From Daphnia carinata (lineage: Eukaryota; Arthropoda; Branchiopoda; Diplostraca; Daphniidae), in assembly GCF_022539665.2 (NCBI RefSeq), contig NC_081337.1:5246679-5310678 (forward strand): a stretch of 64,000 nt of DNA. Direction: 5' to 3'. Shown here one piece after another: positions 24,355 through 36,876 of this stretch. The first letter of the stretch is position 1; each line of letters opens with the position of its first letter. Under the pieces are notes generated by a model, which saw only the letters and a list, made by a program, of their open reading frames with translations, did not search any database and was not told the DNA's origin. The position numbers and the translations under genes were made by a program.

Positions 24355-25869
24355 TTAAAAATGCATCATCAATAAAGCCAATATGCCAGATAGGACAATG
24401 CCAACATGTTGTTCCAGTCCCGAGCTCTCATTGCAATAATTTGAATCGCAATTGCAAATTTCCTAAATGAAAAGAAGAATAGAATTAGACTATCATTTAG
24501 CTTGGGTTCGTTTGATATACGTACCTTTGTGATGGCCTTTGATGTCTCGTTGAAGCAAGTGCCCGTTATGCTGGACGTGTTGGCAGCGCAATTGCGGTAG
24601 AAGAAATCCAATCGACCTGTCATCCACGTTAATTGATTATGTAATATAGCCTCAAGTTATCAAAGGGGAACTTTACCGTTTTTATCGAAGACGGTCACCG
24701 TTTCGCAGCCCGTCTCGCAGCTGTGCGTCCGCACTGACTCACTAAAGTTCTTGCGGGTGCAGACGTCAACGCGATCTGTAATGGGGCCAATGTTTTTCAT
24801 TTCACTTTAATAATAATCGAAAAAAAGGGTGAAACTTACTTGAATCAGCTGGTGACCAGCTGCAGACGTAACACTGAACGCCCTCCACTATAAGGAAACC
24901 ATAAACAACAATTTACACATTGGGCCTTTTTATTTACGCTTACAGCTCGCCACTACACTTTAAACAAAGTTTGTGTTTAAGAACAAAGGCCTTTCTTTCG
25001 TCGCTGACGGGCAATAATCTTGTATTTTTAAAAAAACTAAACATTCCGTTCGCGACGATGTGCTACCGTAGATGACGCCATTTAAAAGAAAAGTACATTT
25101 TTCTTGTTATTTTTGTTTTTACAGTCGATGAAATCATCGCTATGTGTTTTTGCATTTCGTTTTGACTTGGAAATAGGATAATAAAATCGTTGGCCAAGTT
25201 CCAAAAGTGTAGGCCTTTGTTCTCAGACAACGTTTCGTTTAGACACCCTTTAATGTTTCTTCTTGTTGTTTTCTTGTCACCCATTTTCTCTATAGAACAT
25301 CCCCAAAAAAATAAATCTTTAAGAAAGCCTCTACTAAAGTGATAGATGTAATCGCTTTTTAATCCCCCTCATCCACGTTATCACAGTTTAGACAAAAGAC
25401 ATTGGGTCCAAGTGTTTGTCAAAGTGGTTGTTGTTTTCCCACCTTTGTCTTTTCTAACGTGTCTCTTTAAACTCGTCGAAAAACTACAAAGTAAGAACTG
25501 AAAAATTGAAGAGGGTGTCTGAAATGGATAAGCAAGGAATGCCTTGCACCCCTACCAGGATTTAACAACAACAAAAAAAAGGCCTCGTGATGGATTGCAT
25601 TGATCCGTCTCACTGGATTGGCTTCTCTCCAGCAAGGCAAAACGGGGGCGCAGTATACAGAAACCCTCATCAGCATTGCGTATATATATAAAGAAACTGT
25701 TATCTCTCCCTCGGCTTTTCAAGTTGTCCAACTGTCGGAATAATAACGTATCTATGTAAATCTATTCTTCCTTATTACCTGTTTGAAGGGTTGAGAGGCA
25801 AAAGAGACCGGCCAAGACCACCGTCGTCACGGGCAGGAGAAACCAGTTTGATGAGGGTCGTCCTAACAT
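24355..25869 (-). CDS. GPI-anchored Ly6/uPAR three-finger protein (quiver/sleepless-like)
   Basis: Five exons (25,779-25,869; 24,840-24,887; 24,677-24,775; 24,525-24,616; 24,355-24,462) give 145 residues with consistent phases. Residues 1-30 form a signal peptide (LLPVTTVVLAGLFCLSTLQ). The mature part starts CYVCSWSPADS, has ten cysteines in all, and closes with CNCDSNYCN, the Ly6 signature. A short SSG stretch then leads into a hydrophobic tail from about 130 to 145, as expected for a GPI anchor. Several N-glycosylation sequons are present (NFS, NTS, NET). Insect proteins of this class sit on the cell surface and modulate channels or receptors (quiver acts on Shaker and nicotinic receptors) or septate junctions; which of these applies here cannot be told from sequence. 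Confidence 0.88.
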
Positions 25870-28386
25870 GTCGGCGTCCGTTTGAATTTTTTAAAACAAT
25901 TCCTTTAATCTGAATACAAAAACAAGAAAGAAAAACAGTTTGAAGAGCCGCACGAAATCAAGCCGACAACCAATTTAAGACTGTTGGATATGAAACGTAT
26001 GCGGGAGTTTGTCTTTGCGCGGATGCTCTGTTTGTGACGATGCCAAAACAAAACGCTGGCCGATGGCCGCGCGCGCGCATCGTTCGTATAGGTGGGGCCA
26101 GGCAAGTTTAAATTTAAAATAAAAGCTGCTCGTGTCCTCCTGCCAGACATGCCAAACATATTGGGTTGTGTAAAAACCTTTTTTTTTTTTTTTTTTTAAA
26201 CACGCAGCCGCGTGTACAGTAGCTGTGTCCAGTTTTAGATGGTAATCAAGCAATATAGGGTGAGAAACCTCCATACCTTTTCATTAGGTATATATTTCTC
26301 CCTTGTTCCGGGTCCCGAATATAACGATCCTTCAATGTCTTTTCATTGCCATGTTTTCCCAAAGTTCTGCCGACAAGGCGAGCCGATCGACGCTCGAAAA
26401 GTTTCAACAATAAATCCCCCGATGGACGTGCACCTTCGAAAAAATCCAGGTGGTGAGCCCACTTGACAACGTGATGTATGAGCACTTTTGATTTTCTACC
26501 GATGAGAGGGGGGAAAGCACTCGAAATAAGAGAGGCGGTTCTATATACTTTAACCATTTTCACGAACATATACTTCGGTTGTTATTCATTCAAAATAAAA
26601 ATGTCCGCATCATTTCGGATGGTAAAAAAATCTTTTTTTAATGAAGCGGCTTTGACAGCGAGTACCGCACGCGCGGCTGTCAGTTTTGTAAGCAAAATTG
26701 GAAAGAAGAGTTGATGGCCCTTTGTTTTCGGCACTTCAACCTGTTCTTTCGTACGGCTGCATAAACTAAAAACACAAGGAGAAAATAGGCAGAGGAATGG
26801 CGCAATGAAACGCAACAGCCACCCCGTCGTGAGAAAATGTAGGCAAAACGAACGGACATACTCACGCGTCCATCTATGGTTGCCTGAGAAGAAGAAAGTT
26901 GGTTCAATTGCAAAAGAGAAAATTGAATTGATTAAAAACGGCGTGATGACACAATAGATTGCAAGTTGTTGACGTTTCTATTTTTAATCGAATCAATTTA
27001 TTTCTTTGGCTCGTATTGTTGGCTCACGGAAATTCTTTGGCGCCTATTGTTGGAATGGCGATGATAACAAATTGTTATTAGACGAATCATTTCCGACTCG
27101 TCTCTTGCCGTGAGTCACCAGATGAACAACATTGCCGTTCGCTATAAATATCCATCCCGACGCTGGCCAACTATAATATCTAAGCGAAAGATAATAAACT
27201 GTTGTTCATAGTATGCGACGTTGAACGCGTGACGGAATGAAAAAGAGCTCTGATCCACCGCGTACGTACATCCTTTAAAAAAAAAAATTTCTAAATTTAT
27301 CTTCTTCGTGACGTCTCCGTTACCATTGGCTACCGGTTTGTAATCCTATATCAAAGACACCTTACCGTGCCCGGCCAACCTTAATCCCGCGTACAACGTC
27401 AGGTTTCTTAAATTCATAGTCGTTTCTTTTTGCAGATTTTTTGAAACACGGATGTCATTTTCTATTTCGACCAGGATGTTTTAAAAATTTGAAACTTCAC
27501 TCGTTCCCACACATTGCGGTTTCGGGACGTTCAAATAAGGCCCATCACACGTGAACGCTAATAGAACAAGCGAGACTCATGGTACCAAACGAATCCAGCC
27601 ATCCTGCAAAATGTGGTATTTAAAAAAGGCCACACTAAATAGCTCGTTAATGATGTATTTGCTTTCCCTGGACTCGTTCAATCAACTTTCGTACCCTTTC
27701 TTGCTGGTTCCGCAGTTTTATTACAAAGCGTTTCATCCGCTTCTCTTTGATACGCGCACATCCGTGGGAAGGCGTGTTTGTTTACCCGATTAAACGCGTG
27801 CGGAATAGCTACGGTGTGGGTGTAAACAAAAAACCTTAAAAAGGCCGAATGATCAATCAAAAATTGCACGCCCTGAAACACACCCAATGTCTATCGATTA
27901 AACGGTAGAAACAAAGTTAACTATTAAAAGAGAGACAAGAAACAAAACATGATTCATTATGAATGAACTGACCTTTAACAACGTTGGCAAAATTGATTCC
28001 CAATAGCGATCGATGTACCTAATAATAAATCCGAAAGACACTCACGGCCGTAGCAAAATCAAATTCGAGTTAGTACAAAGAATGGGAAAATAAAAAAAAA
28101 AACCCAAGAAAGGAGGACACTGACTCGGGACTTGTGTGAATGATCGCAGCGCTCAGCTCACTGAGCGTAGAAAGTTGAAGAGACGGAACAAAAGTCCCCA
28201 TCGTCCCGGCAACCTGCCAGAGCCCACCAAACATCCTCCCTTTTTTTAACCCACCCACTCGAGACACACAAAGCAACGGTCACAGGAGAAAATAGAAAAA
28301 TGCATAAGAATGAGGTAAGACGAAGAAGGAAGCCTTTCCTGCGTACGGATGAAGGTGGTACCAGGTAAAGGCTATTATTAATCGTG

Positions 28387-28596
28387 ATGCGCCTCGGTAA
28401 GGTACCAAATACATGCTCAGGTGAGTTTGGGGGTGGGTGGGTGTCTGGTTGTTGTTGGGCAACACACATCCGGTCTCTGTTTGCAGCCGCTAGCAGAAGT
28501 CGGGTTGCCTCCTTCTTGATTTTTCTATCTTTGTTCTTTCATTTCGGTTATGCTTCGATTCATCATCATGAGTCATGTCCACCTCTTTTCTTGTAA
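28387..28596 (+). CDS. Possible small secreted peptide (weak)
   Basis: An ATG at 28,387 opens a short frame; a good donor (CTCAG then GTGAGT at 28,421) and an acceptor ending 28,486 would remove a 66-nt intron and leave 47 residues ending at 28,596. The middle is strongly hydrophobic (VASFLIFLSLFFHFGYA), like a signal peptide, followed by a short tail with His and Cys. The intron length is a multiple of three, so the frame stays open with or without splicing. There is no family match and the predicted mature peptide is only about 13 residues, so this may be chance. Confidence 0.15.
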   Translation: MRLGKVPNTCSGEFGGGWVSGCCWATHIRSLFAAASRSRVASFLIFLSLFFHFGYASIHHHESCPPLFL

Positions 28597-29985
28597 CCTA
28601 AAATTTTTCTCGATTTGTCTTATTGGAGTGTCCCTCAATCGTTACTCACTTTGCTAGTTAACTAATTGATCAAAGAGGCTCAACATTTTACGAAAGGAAA
28701 TATTTTGTTCCTCCGCATTGTTGCATCTCTTTGCCTATGAATAATTCAATAGATATGTTCCGTGATTCCTGCGTTCATGCCCAAGTCGTTAGCATGACTC
28801 AAGTATTGACGTGTGCATCCAACGTATACGGCAATGTTGGCCAGCAAACAGCGTCTTTATCATCGATGTATTTATCTTTGGAGTCTACAACAACAACACG
28901 ATAGGAACGCTTTGTAACGGGATTTGTTCACAATCGCAAACCGAAAGGCAAAAAATCAAAAACACTAAAAATTCTATTACGTACTGGAACAATAGACAAC
29001 AACAACGTATGAATTATTTCCGTGTGTTAGGGACGTTTCGATCGGAAAGACCATGACGAAAGGGACGATAGTAGCATTCCATATCGGGGCGTTGTCATGG
29101 ATTTCTCCTTTTCTTTTTCTGTTTATTATTGTGATGTACTGCGTGTACGAAGGGCTAAATCATTTTTGAATAATGACTGTGCCCAAAAAAGAAAAAAATA
29201 GTAAGCAAAACAATTTTTCCATGCAATTGAAAAATGAGGGATATCATCGTGATCTCAAGCTTTTCAAAAGAAACATCAAAATCAGCTTGACATTGATTTG
29301 GCCGGAATGCTTCTGAGTTTGGGGATGCTAGCTTTTTGGTTGTGTTGGAATACCTTTTTCCATAAGAAAAAAAAATAAAAGAAAAAAGTACATGTAATGT
29401 GTTGATCGAACCACGAAAAGTTCACAATGCAGGTGGAACGTGAAATTTTACGGCAGGTGTGGACAGACGACACTTGAGGTGCGGCTGGTCGTTAAAACCC
29501 CCCCCCCCTCCCCCCCTCAAAGTTATACGAATAAGGTGGTAGTGCCACTATACCCGTTGGGCAATTACGAACGAGTCAATTATGCAGCCATTGCAAGAAT
29601 TTTAGCTCCTCCGCAAGAATTCAACACCAAAAATGGGTAAACTCTGTGGCAAACATTTCTCGTTTTGACAAGGAAAACGTTGACCACTGAGTTCAAAAAC
29701 AATCATAAACTAAAATCGAAAACGAGTTATTTTCATCTGTTCACACTTGTTTGCTACATTCGTATGAGAGAACGAAATCTACATACAGCAAAGAGACACT
29801 CGTCTCTGGTATCGTTCTTGTGAACAGAACCAATTGAGAATTCCAGGCGTGTGAGTTGCTCGAAGCTTGTTTTTCTTTTTTAAAATAACATTCGTGACGT
29901 GTGTGGGCTCTCAATTGCATTCGACTACGTATGGTAAAGTAGATTTCACTGAATAAATCTAACTGTTTTCTATCTTGGCAAGTAC

Positions 29986-30054
29986 CCGTTGTTCCAACTG
30001 CCTTCACTTCATTATCATCCGTCACGATGGCAGAGAGCACAGCCAAACGGACGT
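29986..30054 (-). other. Orphan exon-like segment downstream of the calcitonin-type gene
   Basis: A 69-base segment is flanked by an acceptor (TTTTGTAG) and a donor (ACGG then GTACTT) and reads without stops as VRLAVLSAIVTDDNEVKAVG plus a few residues. A strong splice-like site (CATCAG then GTGAGA) lies about 40 bases upstream. It could be a 3' untranslated or alternative exon of the neuropeptide gene. It was first considered for sarcoglycan, but that gene closes in phase without it. Confidence 0.2.
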
Positions 30055-30227
30055 CTACAAAATGTTAAAATAAACAAAGTGCAAAAGATCTCACCTGATG
30101 GATATCCGGATTTCGTGGAAGATGGGAAACGACGAAAAAGGAAGTATACAAAATAAAAGAAGGAATTTAAGCTTTGTGTCAAGGTCGGGATGAGTTCTTC
30201 TCGGCGTGGGGGATGAAGGATTTCTCC

Positions 30228-32120
30228 TCAAAATGTTGAACGTCCATCCAACGAACGTGTTGTTGGCGCCCTTCCACGGCGTGTAGAGCTATGTTGACGC
30301 TTCCGGCGCCTGCCCGGAGTGTCGTCGCTGCTCCAGTGGTTGACGTCGTCCACCGTTCTGAGCACCTCGTTGTAATCGCAGCTGTGAGACATTCCCGCAT
30401 TGAAGTAGCACGTCCTCTTCCTGCATTTTACGTTCATTGGTATACATTTTTTATACGTAGAAATGAATGACGTTATACCTGATTGGGGCCGTTGATTGAT
30501 TCGGCTCAGCTGGTGCAACGAGAATTTCCTTTAGAACATCGTACAACGCCACAACTTTAGGATCATTGCCTTCATCAATAATGTCCGACATTTCGGCAAT
30601 GGCGTCGTCAATGTCGACGACGTTGTTCTCGTTGCTCTGATCATCACCTGACCTATTGGAAATCAAAATTAAATTGGTCGATCTAGCAGATGATACACTA
30701 GGAAGGCCATCTAGTTGTCGTACCATCATATCAAAATTGGGATATTATTCGATTTCACATAAAAATTCAAAATGTGCCTCTCTTGATTTGAAAAACGAGT
30801 GCTCCACTTGTGTCTTTCTCTTTTACCTACTCATCCATCGTCATCGTTCATATTTGCCTTACATTCGTCACGCCGAGAATGTACGTATAATGGCGTCCCC
30901 CTTGAAGGGGGGACCAGCTGAATTTGAATCAAAACTCGTTTGAGTATTGCACATTGTTCTGACCCAAGTGTGTCGTGAGAAACGTGATTGACCTCGATTC
31001 TTAAGTGGACGTGGTCAAACAAAAGTTTCTTCTTCAGGGGTTGAGACGCTATCAAACATGTAAGTCACTCACACGCATTGTTTACGAGGGAAAAACGAAC
31101 CCCCGACCCTTGTCGACGCCATTGCGTTCGTCGACGGTGTTGTGCCATCAAAATTTCACTCTTGGGAGTCGTGTTTCACGATTCGTGACCATTTCGTTTT
31201 ACACGCTTTGCTATTCTAATGCGAGTTGCTGATTTACAAAGTGCTTGCTGCGAAAATAGAGTCTAAATGTTTAGGTCTTACACTCAATTTTTTAAATAGA
31301 AAATTCGCAAATGGCGTCGAGAACGCCGAACGATTAGTGAGAAGAAAGACGACGTTGTTTACTGATAAAATTGCTCCCCCCTCCTCTTACACGTGCAACC
31401 TTGAAACAAAGACAAAAGCGAGGGAAAAAGGCTCGACGCATTATAGTGGGAATGAAAAGTATAAGACTTGACGCCATTTGCCAAAGTACTTTCAGAGATG
31501 ACACACCGTGGAAACTGGACCTCGAGACTTTAGTGATGGTCGTGCCCGTGTCGATTTCTCACCGTAATCGGAGGTAGGTTTCAGTGATAAGCTGGGCACA
31601 ACTTTGAGTCTCAAATGTTTTGCTTTTTCTTTGAAACTACAGAAAAGGGAAAAGCTGGTTGCAAAAGACTTGCTAGTGTCTCGTCATTCGAAACCTTTTT
31701 TCCAAAATGTGATTCGGTTCGAACTCAACATCCAGTTGTGATAACTACCGTTCCAACGTGGCGTCTTCAACTACAGCACACCAAATTGGGTAAGTCTCTA
31801 AATTTTGCTTGTTTTTCTTTTGTTTTCGCGATTCGACATTGGTTCTTTTTTTTTTTGTGGCTCTCGGCACGTTGGATGACGTCAGCGATTTGCATAGTGT
31901 TACTCACGTACTATCGGTATTGTTTCTGAAAGGGTTCGGTAGATTTCTTTTGTTTATTGAATATTGGGCTTGTGTACTGTTGAAGGGTCGGGCAAAACTA
32001 TTGGGTTGAGACGATCTGATTGATTTACCTGTTGATGATGGCGGTATTGGCCAATGAGAAGGCCAAGAGCAAAAGGTAGGCAATTGCTGCTGTTCTAGTT
32101 GACGTCGATGCGACGATCAT
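30228..32120 (-). CDS. Calcitonin-type neuropeptide precursor
   Basis: Three exons (32,029-32,120; 30,479-30,652; 30,228-30,420) join in phase to 152 residues. Residues 1 to about 28 form a signal peptide (TAAIAYLLLLAFSLANTA). An acidic spacer follows, with DPKVVALYDVLKEIL. RKR at 89-91 and GRRRKR at 125-130 bracket one 33-residue peptide. It has an N-terminal disulphide ring, TCYFNAGMSHSC, a linker, and ends SSDDTP, with Gly125 as amide donor, so the product would end in Pro-amide. A short N-terminal Cys ring plus C-terminal Pro-amide is the calcitonin pattern, and arthropod calcitonin-type peptides are known. The nine-residue ring interior differs from vertebrate calcitonin and from allatostatin C, although CYFNA recalls the latter. 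The product should be secreted by neuroendocrine cells and act through a calcitonin-receptor-like GPCR (inference). Confidence 0.75.
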
Positions 32121-32335
32121 TCTGTATTGCAGCAGAAGTGGGACGTAAAAGAGACACTCAATTAACTATAGATATCGAATTTGTACATGCAACTGAAGAT
32201 CAAGAGAGACAAACGCTGGGGGGAAAAAACATTCGCTTAGGCCACTTTCGATTTCTTTATCATATTTGTGCTTAGTGATGTTTCTTTATCTTGAATTGTA
32301 TTGCTACCTCAGTTTTGTTAAGAAGAAAGACTTAC

Positions 32336-32538
32336 CTTTGTTTTAAATAGTGTCTTGAGCTGTCAACTTGTTCACTTGCGTCTGTTAAGAACAAATTTTG
32401 CTTGTAATAGATGAGCCGAGTCTCCTTTTCCTTAAACTTAGAGCAAGGGATTAATTTTTGAGAAATGGAAACGATAGTGGGCCAGGGGCAAGGATGAAGG
32501 AATAAGTGACGGTGGAGCAAGCTGCTCTTTCTTTTATA
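32336..32538 (-). promoter_or_regulatory. TATA promoter and non-coding first exon of the calcitonin-type gene
   Basis: On the minus strand TATAAAAG occupies 32,531-32,538. Transcription would start near 32,505 and run to a consensus donor (AAAG then GTAAGT) at 32,336. The next acceptor, a pyrimidine-rich stretch ending in CAATACAG, lies one base before the start codon at 32,120. The TATA box, donor, acceptor and start codon are in the right order and spacing for a 5' untranslated exon. Confidence 0.5.
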
Positions 32539-35411
32539 GTACCGGGAGTCGGGTCTACCTCCTCCTTGATCAGCGCAGTTGCGACGCTTCATCCCGATTC
32601 TTTGTGTTTGGTGACAAAATCACGAGTGGCCTTAGCCATAATCGAACGGGACGTGCATTCTCATTAGCGTAAAGTCTGAGATGTTTTAATAATTGATTGT
32701 TTGGACTTTCGTGTCTGTAAATGAACGTCCTCTTTGTCGTCTACCATCCGTAATTCAATATTTATAAGTAGATTATGTTTTTTTGGAAACGAGTTGGAAA
32801 ATGAACAACATAAAAATTGTAGACAATGGGATGTCATCGAATAGACTATTTAAATCTTTGATATTTTGAATTTTTGCCGGCGAATATCTTTTGACGGTGT
32901 TAATTGAACGTTAACGGGTTGTGTTGCATACAAAGTGAATTGACATTCTAGTTTTTGTTTGCGCTAATTGTGAGATTTGATCCAACTTTCTATCGATTCT
33001 TAACTTGTGAATGAAAGGGCACGTTTTTCTTTCGGAGTTTAGTTCGAGTTTCGTTCGGTCAATTGCGTTCGTACGTGTTATTGCGGGTACCCGATCAACT
33101 TTGTCGATTGCACACCTTTTGAACGAACGGGTTTTAGTTACTCAGTTAATCCTCCTTTTGGCTTTTGTCTTACATAAAAATCAGGAACTCGATAGCGTCG
33201 TTCAAGTTCGATTTGCTCTGGCGGTTGAGGAAACTTTCGAGTTTCCTTTATGCTGACGTAATGGGGATTTGTGGTCGGGGACGCTATCGGGCAACTTAAT
33301 TAATGCCTTTGATATTTCATTTAAGCCAGTTGCCCACCTTTTTGTCGTTTTATGAACTCTAAAACGGACGGATCGAACATTTTTAACGACAATTTCAAGA
33401 TCAGTGTGCGAGTCGAATAAGAATCCTTCGACGCAACACGTTTTTGTGTGTTTATATTCGTGCGGCTCTGTCACACTAATCTGCTCTCTTGGCTGTTAAT
33501 GAAATCAATGAAGGAGGTTTTGAAGCGGGGGAACAAGCTTATGGGTTCATAACATATGCCTTCGTACGTGGTAGTTTAAGTTTTTCGCCCACGCCAACTG
33601 TTGAAATAAGGAAATGAATTGAAATGGTGTCGAAATTGAAGCATTTATTAGGTTTGGTGCATATGGTTATCATGTCTCGTTGCTAACATCTTTTCCTTAT
33701 CTTTTCATCTCAATTTCCTTGTTGATCTGTCCTTTTTTTTGTGGCTGCGTCGCAATCAGAATCGACTTCTATGGGCACGACCTGTAATTTCAAACTATGT
33801 ATTTGCCCATTTAACGTTGTTGCACCTGATGGATACTTGACATTTGTCAGCCGGTATCTTTAAACTATTTGTTGTTGAACTTTGGTAGTCGTCCCCGTCT
33901 TGATCTTTTGATTGATTTCGTTTGAATTGTATGGGCTCCTTTCGGCACTTGTGTCGGCATTTTTACCGTTGACTAGGTTCTTGCATATTAGCCTACGCAG
34001 CCTACGCTGTGTAACAGCTGAAGGCATTTGATTGCCAAACGTAACACAGCTTATATTGTTACCTCAATTTTATTTTAATAGTTGCGTTATATAGCTTCCG
34101 TTGCCACCAAAAGTTTTCGAATGTAGGGGGACGATTAGAATGATTATTGGTCGCATGTTGTCTCGAAAACGTTGATATTGCATATTGGGCCTTTAGCTTC
34201 CGTAAGCGTGGGTGTGTTTCTGCGCTGTTAAGTTCAACGTACAGGCACAATTCATTCCGCACACGAGCGATGAAAATAGCATTTTGATCAAAGTGTGTGG
34301 GATGACTTGGCCGATACTCATCCTGCTCAAAGTGCAACAGATTTTAACCTTCAATTAGCCAATGGTTCTTTTTTAATTAGCAGTGTACATCTAGAAGTTC
34401 TTCGTGAATTTGGAAAATTTCTAGATTTCGGATAATGTAATAAAAAAAAGAATACGTCGTTGCGTGTGTATTTGAGATAATGCTTTTTACTCAGCGTGAA
34501 AACGTTTGACTTTCAAAACAATCCTCGTGTTTTAAATCAATAGACACTTGTATTTCATCATTAGCATTAACATTCTTTCAATCAGATGCTTCTCGTTTTT
34601 ATTCCACTTTAACTTTCAATATTCCCTTTTACGTCCTACTAGAAGTTTATTGACCTCCATTGAAAAACACAGCGCTTGACGATTTGTGAGACACGCACAT
34701 CCCGTTTGGCCGTTTTCGCGTTCTTTTGTAGCCATTCTCCAGCTGTTGTTGCAACGTGTACAGCTACATGAGCAGTCAAATCGCTGGACAATGGCAACAA
34801 AATTGCAAAAAAAAAAAAAAAAAAAAAAAGGAAACATAAAAGATTGGGAAGGGGAAGTTGGCTTGTCGCTTGACCACCTTTGCAGTACCCGATGGTTTGC
34901 CACGGAAGGATTTCTTGTTGTAGTGGTTAGTGTTTTTATATGTCTAAAGAGAACTTTGATCTAGCGGGCGGTAAACGTCAGGGTGGGGTCGTTTACAGAA
35001 ACAAGTCGGCACTTTGAATATGCACGCACACACACCATGTAGATCGGCGTTGTTTCACGTACATCCTCACTATCACGCACATTAATTGTCATGAATCATC
35101 TTGAATTTTTGTAGCAACACTATTGACATTTTTTCTTTTTTGTGTCGTGAACGTCGACATATTATTTGCCTTTTTTTTTTTTCAAAATTGGCGCGTTGCC
35201 TAAACGATTCGGCACTGGCGGCAGTACACATTCAAATAGCAATGCGGCGTTGTTGTATGTACACGTTTCCTTTGGTGTTATGTCCCACATTTTATTGCAT
35301 TCTTCTTTTGCGGAGCGTTGGCCTCAATTTTGTCTTCATTTCCATTTGCTGCGTAACGCCGTGAAAGCGTAGGCTTTTCAAAGTTTATTTATTTGTTTTT
35401 TGAAATTATGT
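32539..35411. other. Intergenic DNA between sarcoglycan and calcitonin-type genes
   Basis: No convincing coding frame on either strand. It includes an A tract of about 23 bases near 34,807-34,829 and A/T-rich sequence of ordinary appearance. Confidence 0.5.
35384..35389 (-). terminator. Polyadenylation signal of sarcoglycan
   Basis: Plus-strand TTTATT reads AATAAA on the minus strand, about 23 bases after the sarcoglycan stop codon, which implies a very short 3' untranslated region. Confidence 0.45.
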
Positions 35412-35519
35412 TTATGCGCAGATAGTGCCATCGGCTACGCACAACCCATGCGGCGGCGACAGGAACAATCTGCCGTTGCTGCACACGCACACCTTAATAC
35501 CGAATTCAAAATTCCATCA

Positions 35520-35550
<31 letters not shown>

Positions 35551-36844
35551 ATTAACTTTTTGTCATTTGACGAGAAATTAAATTTTCCCCGCGTACCTGA
35601 TATATCTGGGCAGATGATCTGCCCGTCTGTTGCTGGTTATTCGAACCAAATGATGAACGTTTTGACGTCACTAGCGCCGTGCGAATATTTGGCAACACGA
35701 CGCTCGAAGAATCTATTCTGATCTGCATTGAAAGTTGAACGCTAATACATCATGCGTCAAGTCTACTATACATTTGATACATACCGAGCCGCCGGTCGAC
35801 CAAAGTCTTAAATCTTCGTAACTTGTTGCCGTGATGTCACCCGCCTGCGATTCTAGCGCCACCCCTTGCGGCGCTTGCATTTGCAGCGTTCGAGTAGCAG
35901 ATTCCAACCTTTGAAGTTAGTTTAGTTCAAACGGATTTCATTTTGATTAGCGAATTTGATATTTGTGGATGTTTTTTTTTTAACATACCTGAGATCGTTT
36001 CCTGATTCTGCTCGAACCAATGGCGTTTGAATCGATCCTTCAAACACGGCACCGCCCACGCCTAACAAACGATGCCGATTAGATAATTTAAAAAGTGGAA
36101 AAGTAAAACTTTGTTACAATTAGTTTTTAAAAAGATGGTGCGTATCACCATCTTTTTTAAAACTACATCATAGACAATTTTTTTGGACAGTTGTTAAACA
36201 GCTAGCGTGACTACTCGCTAGATGGCAGTAAGGGTTGGAATAGTTGCATTTATCGCTATCGGGCCGTGCCAGACCTATCATTTTTTAGATGTGCTTTACC
36301 TGACACTCGCAAGATGTCGGCGCCGACGACAACTTCCTTGCGGTTGGCCGCGAAGAGCAGCTCTTGCTTCGAGTTGGTCACGCGGAAATCTCTGGCCACC
36401 ACCTCCAGCCTGTCTTCACCTGGATGTTCACGCACGCACGTATAAATCACGAAGAGAGGTTAATCCATTTCGTTAGGGTGGTGGGATTAAACTACGAAAG
36501 ACATTTCCGTCCAAACAAAATGCGATAAAAGAATAATCGATGGCCCAAACAGTTATTATTATTTTCTTTAAAGATCCGTGTTTTGGGATCCCAGGAAAAG
36601 CTGCACCGTTTTTCTAAGTTTATGGTGAACTAGTTTCTAGCTCACCATTAGATGAAAATGCTGGTATCATGTTGTGTGTTCAAAATAATGGGATGGCTGT
36701 TTTGATGTCATCCGAGCCAAAAACATCAAAACGACTATTGATTATTAGATGTTTTGTGACACGGAGCTTAACACATTAATGACTCGGAACACGCTATACA
36801 GTTTAACAAACTTTTTGCCCAACTAATTTTTAAAATATAAAATG

Positions 36845-36876
<32 letters not shown>

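Larger units (their letters stand above)
25870..30227. other. Intergenic stretch, mostly without recognisable genes
   Basis: Upstream DNA of the Ly6 gene and downstream DNA of the neuropeptide gene. It includes an A/T tract near 26,180-26,198 and two weak coding-like pieces listed separately (28,387-28,596 and 29,986-30,054). Nothing else here could be supported as a gene or RNA. Confidence 0.5.

Noticed and set aside
29986-30054. Considered as a C-terminal sarcoglycan exon because of VRLAVL
   Set aside because: The sarcoglycan exons at 35,597-35,722 and 35,412-35,492 complete that gene in phase with the conserved Cys cluster.
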